Part shown: one piece after another, positions 18,801-27,161 of the stretch
How positions within the stretch are numbered: position 1 is the stretch's first letter
How the letters are laid out: each line of letters opens with the position of its first letter
NCBI RefSeq assembly: GCF_013369385.1
Contig: NZ_SZTO01000019.1
Span: 29,629-93,628 of the forward strand
Source: Vibrio sp. 05-20-BW147
GTDB lineage: Bacteria; Pseudomonadota; Gammaproteobacteria; Enterobacterales; Vibrionaceae
Direction of reading: 5' to 3'
DNA length: 64,000 nucleotides
Translations under genes and position numbers: made by a program
Notes under the pieces: generated by a model
What the model saw: the letters and a program-made list of their open reading frames with translations, nothing else
The model's database searches: none
Told to the model about the DNA's origin: nothing

Positions 18801-21800
18801 AATTCACCTTGATGGCCGTCTTGGATTTCAATGTCAAGAGGCAAGCGTTGAACATCACCATCCGTATCCCTCACGCTGATCACCAGCGGAATCGTGTCGA
18901 TTTCATCTGCATCGTGTTGGTCGAGCGCTTGATACAAGGTGAACTGATAGTTGATCACAGAATCATTTTCTGAACTCGGCTCTTCAATCACCACTTGGAA
19001 AATCACATTGCTGATATCGCCCACATACGCTTGCAATACATTGCCGTTTGGCGAGATGGTATACGCGATCTCCTCACCACCACTGGTTAAGGTTGGCTGA
19101 CCAGCCAAATCGAAATACAGCTCAGCGATCGGATCACTGCCCACGGTGACGTTCACCGTACCGTTGTCGACAAGACTGGATTGGGTTAGCAGCCCTTCTT
19201 CATTAAGAAACACCCCATCACCATTGGCGAGCGTAGGGTTAGCGCCATCGTTGATGTGCCATACAAAATCACCGGAAATCAACGCGGTACCATCGCTGTC
19301 GGTGCCTGTGATGGTGACCGGTAAACGAGTCACATCGTCACCATTCGCTTGATTGATCGGACGATTCAACGTCAGTGTTAGGGTGGCTTGTACGTCGCTG
19401 CCGCTGAGCACCGCACCGCTGATGGCAAGGGAAAAAATCACCTCACCGCCCGTCGAACTGGCGGTAATGGTTTTCCCATCGCTGCTCAGTTGGTAGCTCA
19501 ACTCGAGTAAACTTTCCCCACTGGTCAGGTTCAATGCATCAAAATCCAGCAGCGCTGATTCATCAAAACGCAGCGAGTCCGGATCAGGATTATCCGAACC
19601 GCCCGTCACATGAATGGTGCTGTTCACCACCTGCGCATCCGCCGTGATTAGAGATTCGGTCACCGTTTGATTGCTCGATTCAATGCGCCCTGCTTCCCCA
19701 TCACGAATATCGATCACCACATTGGCGGAGTCGTAATCGTAGCTTTTATCCCCTGCGATGTAGGAAAACGTCACTTGCTGGCTTTGGTTATGGTCGAGAT
19801 CTCGGCTGACGGCCATGGTCCAACGACCATCGGAATAGATAGTAAGGATGCCCTCTGGCAGCGTTAAGCTCAGTGGTGTGCTTTGCGAAACCACATGCGT
19901 TTCACCGTTAATCAAAATGCTTTTCACCAGCAGTGGCGCATCAAGGTCAAAATCGTTGGCAAGCAGGTTACCAAACTCATTGTGCCCTTCCGTTGCTAGG
20001 TAATGGTCATCAAACGAAATCGGTTGAGAGTCGAGCACGACAATGGAAACGGGGGCAACGACGGTTTCACTGGTGCCATCGGCATCCGTTTGTGTCGCTT
20101 GAATCAACAACGAGGTGTGCGTTGCATCCAAGTCGCGAATTTCATCGATCGGCTTTTTCAGGCTGATCTTCACTTGCTCACCCACTATCTCGGCCGTCAA
20201 CACCTGCTGGCCATCCGTGCGAGTGGCCGTCAATGTTTGACCGTCGGGCGAAATGGCCACGGTTAATGCCAAGCCTTGCGAAGTCAAAGAAGCAAACGCA
20301 CTTTGATCGCTGTGGAACGTAAATTCACCAAATTGGATATTGAGATCAACCGTCGCATTTTGCTCACCTAGAATGCCGACGAGCGCCTCAACAAACACGG
20401 CGCCGTCTGGGTAGATCACCGTTGGCATGCCGTCGTTCGCTGGGTTACCAGCCAAATCTGTTACGTCAGCTTGAATTTGCCACTCACGGTTTTGATCTAA
20501 AGTCGCAATATCCACGCCTTCAACCTGCCATGAGCCGCTGGCGCTGACTAAGGTGGTGTAAGTCAGCGTGTTCACCCCATCGGTGATCGTCACCGTGACG
20601 GTTTGATTTTCTTCCGCGGTGGTCGTGCCTTGAAGGGTTGTTAAGCTGCCAGAGCGAAAATCCACCACGCTCAAGCCATCGAGTGTATCGATGTCAATTT
20701 GTGGTGGCATAGTATCAATCACATGCACCGAATCACTGGCCGTCGCCACGTTGCCCGCCACATCACTGACCGATGCTGTCACCACAATCGGCCCGTCAGC
20801 AAGGCTAGAGAGATCCGCGTCGGCAACTTCCCAGCGTCCGTTTACCACCGTGGTGCTAAACGTCAGCACTTTGCCCGCTTGATCCGTCACCGTAACGGAA
20901 ACCGTTTGTCCCTCTTCGACAAAAAAGACGCGACCAAACAGATCGGTGGCGGTCACTTCAGTTGCGTTGAGCAGCGCATCACTGCCTGAGGCGACATTCA
21001 CGCTGATCAGTGCGCGCGTGTCTTTGACAATGGTATCGGTGTCCGTGGTGGGATTGCCTGCGACGTCGATCGTCTGCGTATGCACGGTGATCTCACCTTC
21101 AGCAAGAGCAGAGAGATCTTCGTTAATTGACCAACTGTTGCCACTCACGGTCGTTGTGAAGGTTAAGCGATTACCGAGATGATCCACCACTTCAATATCA
21201 ATGCGCTGACCATCTTCCACATTGCTCACTGTCCCAGTGATACCACTGGTGGTGATTTCGGCTTTATTGAAGAACTCATCGCCATTGCCTTGGAAATCAG
21301 TGCTGATCTCCGCCAAGGTGTCTTTGATGGTGGAATCACTGGCCGACACAGAATGGCCATATACGTCGTGAATTTCCGCTTCCACCGTCAGTGGCCCTTC
21401 CGCCAATGAGCTGAGATCAACCGGACTCACTTGATAGGCGTTATCGGAAACGCGGGTGGTAAAGGTCAGCACCTTTCCATCCACGTCCGTAACGGTAATG
21501 GTGACGAGACGTAAATCCTCAACATCCACTGTGTTACCGTGAATACGCACAGCGGGGACTTCAAACTGGTTTTCGTAGCCATCGCCGCCATCGTCAATCA
21601 CCACGGTGATCTCTGCACTATCAACCAGCGGAGGAAAGACAATCGCATCTTCAATCACGATGGGCAGTGGCGTTAGCACCGTTTCAGTGGTGCCATCGGC
21701 ATCGGTTTGCGTTCCCGCAATCATCAGGTCCGTGAGTAGGCGCTGTGCATCGCCGTGGTCCACCGGCAGGAAGAGTTGCAACTGAACTTGCGCATTGGAG

Positions 21801-24800
21801 GCAATATGCGCCTTCAGTAAAATTTCACCATCGGCACGGGTGGCGGTTAAGGTCAGCCCATCGGCTGAAAGCGTGGTCGTAATGCTTTGACCAAACGAAG
21901 TCAGACTTTCTAGATCCGTTTGTACCTCATGGAAACGGAATTGCGCTTGTTCCACATTGATATCGGATGTTGCGCCACTGCTGCCAATCGCCACCGTCAA
22001 ATCTTCATACACGGTCACCACATCAGGAAAGGTGAGCGTGGGCATGTCATCCATCGCACTGTTTCCTGCGGCATCGGTCACCGTGGCGGTGAGTGTCCAT
22101 GTCGCGCGGTTGTTCAAGGCGCTTACATCAATGGTTGCAAATTGCCAGTTCCCCGCGGCGTCCACGTTCGTGGTAACACGAATACTTTGAGTGCCATCGC
22201 TGATGGTGACCACCACTGGTTGGCCAGCTTCTGCCCCCGTTGTGGTTCCTTGCAACGCGGTGTTGGTCCCTAATTTAAACTGCAGAATGTTGAGACCATC
22301 GAGCGTATCAATATCAATGGTTGGAGCCGTGGTATCTACCGTCGCGCTATCCGTTGCCGTTGCAGGGTTGCCTGCCACATCGACGGTCGAGACGGTGGCA
22401 GAGATCTCGCCATCCACAAAGCCTGAAAGATCAAGATTATCGAGCGCCCATGCGCCACCCACAATCGTGGTTTGCACCGTCATGGTGTTGCCTGCCGAGT
22501 CCAACAGCACCACATTCACGCTTTGGCCATCCTCGATATGACTGACCAAACCGCTGACTTTTACCGAAGTCAACTCTACTGGATTCAATAAGTCGTCATC
22601 ACCACTGTCAATCTCAACCGTAATGGACGCTTGAGTATCTTTCACTATGGTGTTGTGTGAGGTGGTAGGGTTGCCCGCGATATCAATGGTTTGAGCATGT
22701 ACCGTCAGCTCACCATCACTTAACGTGCTTAAATCAACATCCAGAGACCATTGGTCGCCCGATACCACCGTGGTAAACGTCAGTCGTCCGCCTTGTCCAT
22801 CTATGATTTCAATGTTAATGGTTTGTCCATCTTCCACGTTGGCCACGTGGCCATTGATCGTGGTGGTGGCCACTTCAAACTGATTTAAAAATGCATCCCC
22901 TTGACCATCAAAGGCAACATCAATTTCAGCCAATGTGTCTTTGATGGTGGTGTCGTTGGCGGTGATGACTTTACCATAGGCGTCATGAATTTCTGCCTCG
23001 ACCGTGAGCGGCCCTTCGGCAAGCGAGCTCAAATCGACAGGGAAAAACTGATATTGGTTGTTCTCCACTCGGGTGGTGAAAGTGAGTGTCGCACCTAGCG
23101 AATCGGTCACGGTTATGGTGACTAAACGCAGATCCTGAACATCCACTGTGTTGCCGTGAATCCGTGTGCCTGGTACTTCGAGAGCATTTTCGTAGCCATC
23201 ACCACCATCATCGATAGTGACCGTCAACGACGCGCTGTCCACCAACGGAGGGAAGACTATCGCGTCCTCAATCACAATCGGTAACGGTGCAATCACCGTT
23301 TCCGTGGTGCCATCGGCATCCGTTTGGGTACCTTCCAACAAAATTTGCGTCAGCAAGCGTTGTGCTTCGCCATGATCAACCGGCAAAAAGAGGGACAACT
23401 TAACTTGGCTATTGGTTTCAATCGCAGCGGTCAATACCGTTGCCCCATCGCCACGCACAAGGCTTAAGGATAGGCCATCGGTTGAAATCACCACTGACAC
23501 GGATTGACCAAGGGAGGTAAGTGCGGCGAGATCCGACTGCGTGTCATGGAAAGTAAACTGGGCATTTTCAATATTGATCTCCGACAGCGCCTCGCTGCTG
23601 TCGAGAATCACGGCTAAGTCTTCCCACAACGCGACGGTATCTGGAATATCCAGCGTTGGCGTCTCATCAGTGGCGCTATTGCCTGCGGCATCGGTCACCG
23701 TGGCGGTTAAGCTCCAACTTTTCGCTGCATCCAGCGCACCGACATCGATGGACGAAAACGACCACAAGCCAGCCGCATCCACGGTTGTTGTCACCGAAAT
23801 GGTCTGAGTGCCGTCGCTGATGGTCACCACGACTGGCTGTCCGGATTCTGCCCCAGTGGTACTGCCTTGCAGTGCAGTTTCTGTGCCTTGCTTAAATTGA
23901 ACAATCTCAAGGCCAGTTAAGGTATCAATGTCAATCGTGGGCGCGGTGGTATCCACGATCGCTGTATCTTCTGCTGTGGCAGGGTTACCCGCCACATCGA
24001 TGGTACTTGCGGTGGCACGGATTTCGCCATCAGTAAGAGAGGAAAGGTCGAAATCTTTGAGTGACCACGCACCCGAGACGACAACGGTAGTGAACACTAA
24101 CTTCGTCCCAGAGGCATCCGTCACCACCACTTGCACCGCTTGACCATCTTTAACATGGCTGACGACGCCAGAAAGCGTCACAGCACTCAGTTCGGTCGGA
24201 TTCAGTGCCTCATCCTCGCCACTGTCGATGACGATGGTAATCGCCGCTTGCGTATCTTTGACAATGGTGTCACTCGCGGTGGTCACATTACCGGCAACGT
24301 CGATGGTCTGCGTATTGAGCGTCAATTCACCATCCACCAGCGATGAAAGATCGGCTTCGATTGTCCACGTATTGCCCGCCACAAGCGTCGAGAACGTTAA
24401 GGTGTTCCCTAGAGCATCGATCACCTCGATATCAATGCGCTGACCATCTTCTACCTCGGTGACTCGACCTGTCAGTACGGTTTTGCTCACTTCAAACTGA
24501 TTGAGAAACTCATCGCCATTGCCTTCAAACTCCGCGGTGATGTCTGCCAAGGTATCCTTGATGGTGCTATCGGTGGCTTGAATGGTCTTGCCATAGACAT
24601 CGTCGATATGAGCCTCGACGCTCAACGGCCCTTCGGCTAAGCCCGTCAAGTCAACTGGTGAGATTTGGTAACGGTTGTTTTCTACTCGAGTGGTGAATGT
24701 CAGCGTATTGCCATCCACATCGGTCACCGTGATCGTCACTAATCGGAGATTTTCCACATCGGTGGTGGTGCCATGAATGACAACGGCGGGGACTTCTTGC

Positions 24801-26854
24801 GCATTCTCGTAACCATCGCCACCGTCATCGATGGTGACGGTGATCGCCGCGCTATCAACCAGTGGAGGAAAAACGATCGCATCGCCAATCACCACCGCCA
24901 CCGGCGCAACCACCGTTTCGGTTGTACCATCACTGTCGGTTTGCGTGCCTTGAATCATCAGCTCCGTCAGTAAGCGTTGGGTGTCTCCGTGATCGACTGG
25001 CAAAAAGAGTTGAATTTTGACTTCTTGATTATTGACAATGCTGGCCGACAACACCACTTGACCATCGGCTCGCACCGCCGAAAGAGAGAGACCATCGGCA
25101 GAGATGACCACAGAAATGGATTGACCAAGCGAGGTCAGCGAAGACAAGCTGCTTTGCTCGTCGATGAAGGTGAAATCGGCATTATCGATATTGATTGGCG
25201 AAAGCGCGTCACTGCTGCCAAGAACAACGGCAATATCTTCATTGACGCTGACCACATCAGGCACAATCAGGCTAGGCATATCGTCGCTTGCGCGGTTGCC
25301 AGCGAGATCCGTCACCGTTGCGTTCAATTGCCATTCCAAATTGGCATCCAACGTCGAAAGATCAATACTGTCGAACGACCAATTGCCAGCCGCATCAACT
25401 TGGGTGAGCGCTTCAACCGTATTCACCCCATCGGTGATGGTGACTAAAACCGGCTGCCCAGCTTCTGCGCCCGTGGTGGTGCCTTGCAAGGCCGTGTCTG
25501 CCCCGGATTTAAAATCGATGATCTGCAGACCGGTTAAGGTATCAATATCGATGGTAGGAAAAGTGGTATCTAGCCCTGCGCTATCGGTCGCAATAGCGGG
25601 GTTACCCGCAACATCTTTCGTCACCGCCAATACACGAAAATCACCATCGGCAAACTGAGAAACATCGATATTATCGATCGACCATTGATTGCCCGACACT
25701 GAGGTAATAAACCACTGGGCATGGCCTGCCGAGTCTACTAGGACAACTCGAATCGCTTGTCCATCTTCAACATTGGCCACCTCGCCGTAGACACGGACGT
25801 TGCCACTCTCAGCATCGCTCACCAACTCATCATCGCCAGAGTCAATGCTTACCGTAATGGAAGCTTGCGTATCTTTGACGATGGTATCGCTCGCACTGGC
25901 AGGATTGCCTGCCATGTCGATGGTTTGAGCATGAATGGTCAGTGGGCCTTCCGCAAGGCTGCTTAAATCTTCAGTGATCGACCAGGTTCCACCATTGACC
26001 GTAGTGGTAAAACGTAAGGTTTGGCCCAAGCTATCGATCACTTCGATATCGATGCGCTGCCCATCTTCAACATGGCTAACAGTGCCTGTCAGGCCCGAGG
26101 AAGAGATTTCAAAACGGTTAAAGAACTCATCGCCTCTGCCATCAAACTCGGTGGTGATCTCCGCTAAGGTATCTTTGATTGTGGTATCAGAGGCTTGAAT
26201 AAAGTTGTCGAGTTCATCGGTAATGGTTGCGGTGACGGTCAAGGTGCCTTCATCAAACCCACTGGCGTCAATGCCTTCAACGCGGTACTCACCTTGAAAA
26301 ACCGTGGCGGTAAATACTTGCTGTTGACCGGAAGCATCAGACAAAACCAACTGAACGAGGCGGCCATCCTCAACGTCTGTCGCGGTACCGAAAATCGCAA
26401 TGCTCGGCACTTCCAGCGCATTTTCGTAACCATCGCCACCATCGGCAATCGTCACCGTGATCGTGGCGTCGTCATCCAAGAGATAAAATTGCGCATCTGG
26501 GCTTTCACGCTCGGGCGTGTTTTCATAATCTGTCGGAAGCGTGTCATAACCGGATTGAGCCAACACCTCACGCAGTTCAGGGCGAATGAAACCGAATAAG
26601 CTCGCGCTTTCTGAAGAGAGGTCCTGCTCCGAAGATGGCGCATCGTTTGGCGTTGTAGGGCGTTGGTACACTGGCTCTGCGTCAATGGGATCGTCAATGT
26701 TAACGGCATCACTATCATTGATAGGTAGCGGTGTTTCTTTAACGTACTTCACCGTTGGGTCAACCACCTCATCGGCTTGTACGGCAACCCACTGACCGTC
26801 CGGCATGATTTTCCAAACTACGCCATCAATTTCGATATAAAGTACCGGTTTCAT
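12890..26854 (-). CDS. Giant repetitive type I-secreted adhesin (RTX/BapA-LapA-like)
   Basis: About 4,654 residues, the first gene of the export operon. Residues 1-130 are a short N-terminal module (VLYIEIDGVVWKIMPDGQW) followed by an acidic linker. Residues ~132-2277 are four copies of a 539-residue unit, each made of about four Ig-like domains plus one T1SS-143-type domain (see repeat entry). Residues ~2280-2410 are cadherin/VCBS-like (GNLLANDFDLDAPL); further T1SS-143 and cadherin-like domains fill ~2410-4530. The end is the type I secretion target of the VC_A0849 class: DDLFVFNSD, DTIAGFDMSANSDTIDLSAIL, then LTEAQVLQQMI. Acidic Asp/Gly-rich loops suggest calcium-stiffened domains. No signal peptide. 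The double-Ala LapG site is absent from the N-terminus. ATG 26854 has AGGG 8 bp upstream, better than ATG 26860. A role in attachment or biofilm is inferred. Confidence 0.92.
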   Translation of the reverse strand: MKPVLYIEIDGVVWKIMPDGQWVAVQADEVVDPTVKYVKETPLPINDSDAVNIDDPIDAEPVYQRPTTPNDAPSSEQDLSSESASLFGFIRPELREVLAQSGYDTLPTDYENTPERESPDAQFYLLDDDATITVTIADGGDGYENALEVPSIAIFGTATDVEDGRLVQLVLSDASGQQQVFTATVFQGEYRVEGIDASGFDEGTLTVTATITDELDNFIQASDTTIKDTLAEITTEFDGRGDEFFNRFEISSSGLTGTVSHVEDGQRIDIEVIDSLGQTLRFTTTVNGGTWSITEDLSSLAEGPLTIHAQTIDMAGNPASASDTIVKDTQASITVSIDSGDDELVSDAESGNVRVYGEVANVEDGQAIRVVLVDSAGHAQWFITSVSGNQWSIDNIDVSQFADGDFRVLAVTKDVAGNPAIATDSAGLDTTFPTIDIDTLTGLQIIDFKSGADTALQGTTTGAEAGQPVLVTITDGVNTVEALTQVDAAGNWSFDSIDLSTLDANLEWQLNATVTDLAGNRASDDMPSLIVPDVVSVNEDIAVVLGSSDALSPINIDNADFTFIDEQSSLSSLTSLGQSISVVISADGLSLSAVRADGQVVLSASIVNNQEVKIQLFLPVDHGDTQRLLTELMIQGTQTDSDGTTETVVAPVAVVIGDAIVFPPLVDSAAITVTIDDGGDGYENAQEVPAVVIHGTTTDVENLRLVTITVTDVDGNTLTFTTRVENNRYQISPVDLTGLAEGPLSVEAHIDDVYGKTIQATDSTIKDTLADITAEFEGNGDEFLNQFEVSKTVLTGRVTEVEDGQRIDIEVIDALGNTLTFSTLVAGNTWTIEADLSSLVDGELTLNTQTIDVAGNVTTASDTIVKDTQAAITIVIDSGEDEALNPTELSAVTLSGVVSHVKDGQAVQVVVTDASGTKLVFTTVVVSGAWSLKDFDLSSLTDGEIRATASTIDVAGNPATAEDTAIVDTTAPTIDIDTLTGLEIVQFKQGTETALQGSTTGAESGQPVVVTISDGTQTISVTTTVDAAGLWSFSSIDVGALDAAKSWSLTATVTDAAGNSATDETPTLDIPDTVALWEDLAVILDSSEALSEINIENAQFTFHDTQSDLAALTSLGQSVSVVISTDGLSLSLVRGDGATVLTAAIETNSQVKLSLFLPVDHGEAQRLLTQILLEGTQTDADGTTETVIAPLPIVIEDAIVFPPLVDSASLTVTIDDGGDGYENALEVPGTRIHGNTVDVQDLRLVTITVTDSLGATLTFTTRVENNQYQFFPVDLSSLAEGPLTVEAEIHDAYGKVITANDTTIKDTLAEIDVAFDGQGDAFLNQFEVATTTINGHVANVEDGQTINIEIIDGQGGRLTFTTVVSGDQWSLDVDLSTLSDGELTVHAQTIDIAGNPTTSHNTIVKDTQASITVEIDSGDDDLLNPVELTSVKVSGLVSHIEDGQSVNVVLLDSAGNTMTVQTTIVGGAWALDNLDLSGFVDGEISATVSTVDVAGNPATATDSATVDTTAPTIDIDTLDGLNILQFKLGTNTALQGTTTGAEAGQPVVVTISDGTQSIRVTTNVDAAGNWQFATIDVSALNNRATWTLTATVTDAAGNSAMDDMPTLTFPDVVTVYEDLTVAIGSSGATSDINVEQAQFRFHEVQTDLESLTSFGQSITTTLSADGLTLTATRADGEILLKAHIASNAQVQLQLFLPVDHGDAQRLLTDLMIAGTQTDADGTTETVLTPLPIVIEDAIVFPPLVDSAEITVVIDDGGDGYENQFEVPAVRIHGNTVDVEDLRLVTITVTDVDGKVLTFTTRVSDNAYQVSPVDLSSLAEGPLTVEAEIHDVYGHSVSASDSTIKDTLAEISTDFQGNGDEFFNKAEITTSGITGTVSNVEDGQRIDIEVVDHLGNRLTFTTTVSGNSWSINEDLSALAEGEITVHTQTIDVAGNPTTDTDTIVKDTRALISVNVASGSDALLNATEVTATDLFGRVFFVEEGQTVSVTVTDQAGKVLTFSTTVVNGRWEVADADLSSLADGPIVVTASVSDVAGNVATASDSVHVIDTMPPQIDIDTLDGLSVVDFRSGSLTTLQGTTTAEENQTVTVTITDGVNTLTYTTLVSASGSWQVEGVDIATLDQNREWQIQADVTDLAGNPANDGMPTVIYPDGAVFVEALVGILGEQNATVDLNIQFGEFTFHSDQSAFASLTSQGLALTVAISPDGQTLTATRTDGQQVLTAEIVGEQVKISLKKPIDEIRDLDATHTSLLIQATQTDADGTSETVVAPVSIVVLDSQPISFDDHYLATEGHNEFGNLLANDFDLDAPLLVKSILINGETHVVSQSTPLSLTLPEGILTIYSDGRWTMAVSRDLDHNQSQQVTFSYIAGDKSYDYDSANVVIDIRDGEAGRIESSNQTVTESLITADAQVVNSTIHVTGGSDNPDPDSLRFDESALLDFDALNLTSGESLLELSYQLSSDGKTITASSTGGEVIFSLAISGAVLSGSDVQATLTLTLNRPINQANGDDVTRLPVTITGTDSDGTALISGDFVWHINDGANPTLANGDGVFLNEEGLLTQSSLVDNGTVNVTVGSDPIAELYFDLAGQPTLTSGGEEIAYTISPNGNVLQAYVGDISNVIFQVVIEEPSSENDSVINYQFTLYQALDQHDADEIDTIPLVISVRDTDGDVQRLPLDIEIQDGHQGELSSGTLVITELPKDDLTPSGITAEASVNLVVTADTDPIVAVTLAVANGQAVIDGNGVPLTHNGEAIVWRVNGDGSYDAVLADGTRVLTVTLPDDVNVEADTASNVELSVHLYLPVDHHKPEADNQLSLYLPVTATDSDGTFVTSDSTLIIYDGETPVLTVAGSVTVDEHGIVGDGTENGIESVKHVLSIDGGSDDVADIQIDVAAFNAHGFTSGGLAITLHAQNSNGWFIAKNSAGEVVFKIRPNNNGKVDFSLQGALDHPDGNGTNLLDLPFEMWVIDADGDISSTETLTVTVTDDVPIAQNTSVELVEGDSYTTNLLPESVMGADGAEISSVTYRGTTYPLSADGTPVTIQLVNPNVPSEVYGTLVVHQDGTFELTTNPSVTTVPAISDTVSYVVIDGDGDQVTSTATLVLDDTAGILRVEDLEMREDEQGTLSIVVALGDRDQGEVVDSIEIDANSLQGGTLYLDGVALNAVGGKVILSGSQLLMIGNQVTVAGALTYQPATHLASNTATIVLAVSAIIASTTGSETLADTINVNVFPVADVPTWQADSQYDYTLVEDSSEPSTLTLNADLVDSDSSESLSYQISGIPAGITVWLDGSQVNETTAYSEEELNRMTIRSDTNISGQFTFTVTAIATEAGSSFVSPSDQTAVASQQVTINVRPDADTPSLSVKNIAGLEDQPLNLHDAIKGHLNDTDGSETLYYKLEVAEGWSVEGGTSSRLEDGTYWFSDAELVAGHIYLVPKEDISSVTETLSVKVTAVAVESNVDGLVPVNPSANSVTETITIRLTGVVDEPLAVDGGEGHWRYDAETKVISNQVDFIEDQLIPLDFVLVTSDDDGSEVINILITGIPDGVMLVDAAGQPVSLPISGEDPLTGIIYQVTNSDLANLYLKVPEDYSGQLQHSLKVISTEPDGDSGEFPMTVNIEIKPQVDENSGSTLSSLGVEDNAVPLTLWPSLGADNDGSEEVIGYVIQAPEQGITLYFDGNYLEIPAGGYDVSSLLDSLSPDLESLLTSGRLTAKGPMDFSGTLDIPVTYLVQDTSGTGAIDQKYVDATIAVNFDARVELDTRLEGNPRVLANTEGGPVDLTYAVRFVDMDVDGSEYLDYIVIKVPAGLTLIVEHPNGATQDGAGNWVIPAHGLTSDSVREMAALILKDATISSTQNTEIINLVISARVIDGEDARFIDAPIRVQFTGHDDGGGSCDPVGPPGDLTPGDDALQFNEGEDLDLSGLLDGNIGSDPNNELSFFISADKLPDGVMIEGEGVTIEYDSAGNIVGFVIPPEAMASLKITGLDEDFAGCLSLEVEIKETSGCNGDSVTTTQTIDIEILPVVDDLVVSSITSMDEDVVTQLDLSVVLGDSVEAGQTISGEGNSATGKETINSLMIKVPSGVTLVETPADTGLLTDNGDGTYTINDATRLTDISLVPPAHYSGDITLEVHANITDAADCVTQTDTQDKVSIVTIHIEPITDAANIVANNVQGDEDSYIALSGLDVSLIDQDGSETLSAMIKGVPDGAVLVYKVGESYELLPNNGHDGGTFAGKPTSEWQLDPSRLGELYLLPPLDFSGDILLTIDAITQEIGTTDIVHTSGTMTVGVLPVGDDVQFFGLDSQYTGTEGEALSIPVTISSNETNSDEFIVLTLHAELTSDPSALKGLDKIIADGHEASFTQLGDGSWVARVIVRASEVGNIELYSGNAFGTLNLTMTAQTFDKNIVLGSLATDLGEVQTQTIVVELAPVPDEPILTLDYVTIVAEASGAIPLNLDMSMVNPADGEKGYLTISGLPDGLVLSAGSKESGEWLVPVNDVANLSIVSGYTGAESFTLTLTPSAQLGGQTATGISQELDVQLLATGDSSLTATSGDDLFVFNSDSLGAVGDATIDTIAGFDMSANSDTIDLSAILSGLGVSDGASADQFVDLVQTGADLHINIKTDGVNAVQTIVLSDLNLEDYYGVGLTEAQVLQQMIDDQNLIVQ
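20026..26461 (-). repeat. Four tandem coding super-repeats in the adhesin, 1617-bp period
   Basis: Units start at the codon for Ile in I-T-V-T-I-x-D-G-G-D-G-Y-E-N: 26461-24845, 24844-23228, 23227-21611, and a shorter last copy 21610 to about 20026. The GGDGYEN landmark recurs at 26425, 24808, 23191 and 21574, exactly 1617 bp (539 codons) apart each time. The copies differ at many residues but keep their length. Each holds Ig-like domains joined by linkers of the type SDTTIKDT, SDTIVKDT and VDTTAPTIDIDTL, then a T1SS-143 unit with LFLPVDHGDxQRLL and GTQTDxDGTTETV. Confidence 0.9.
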
Positions 26855-27120
26855 TGTCATTTCCCTATGCCACTGCGCTTACTGATACTAATTTAATTTA
26901 TGCAGCAGTATCAAACAAGAAAGAACCTCTATTTAAACCTATGTTTTTTAAAATCAAAACAACGAAAGCACCACATTTCACCCAAAGAGTCATAACCATT
27001 TGGTCACCACGAAGCGGCCACTGGACACTTCCATTGTTGATAAGCTCGGACTGAATTTTTAAAACCGTGACGATGCCACCCTACTTAATGGGTGTATCCA
27101 ACTGAATTAGAAGCAAAAAA

Positions 27121-27146
27121 AATCCCTCAACCGAAGTTGAGGGATT
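27121..27146 (-). terminator. Rho-independent terminator of the alkylsulfatase gene
   Basis: AATCCCTCAAC (27121-27131) and GTTGAGGGATT (27136-27146) pair perfectly around a CGAA tetraloop. The minus strand then runs into T7-8. It lies just after the stop at 27162. Confidence 0.92.
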
Positions 27147-27161
27147 AGGGGTTAGCACTTT

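Noticed and set aside
26950..26972. Half match to the KdgR-like motif (AAAATCAAAACAACG)
   Set aside because: Only one half of the site is present and the neighbouring genes have no link to pectin use.
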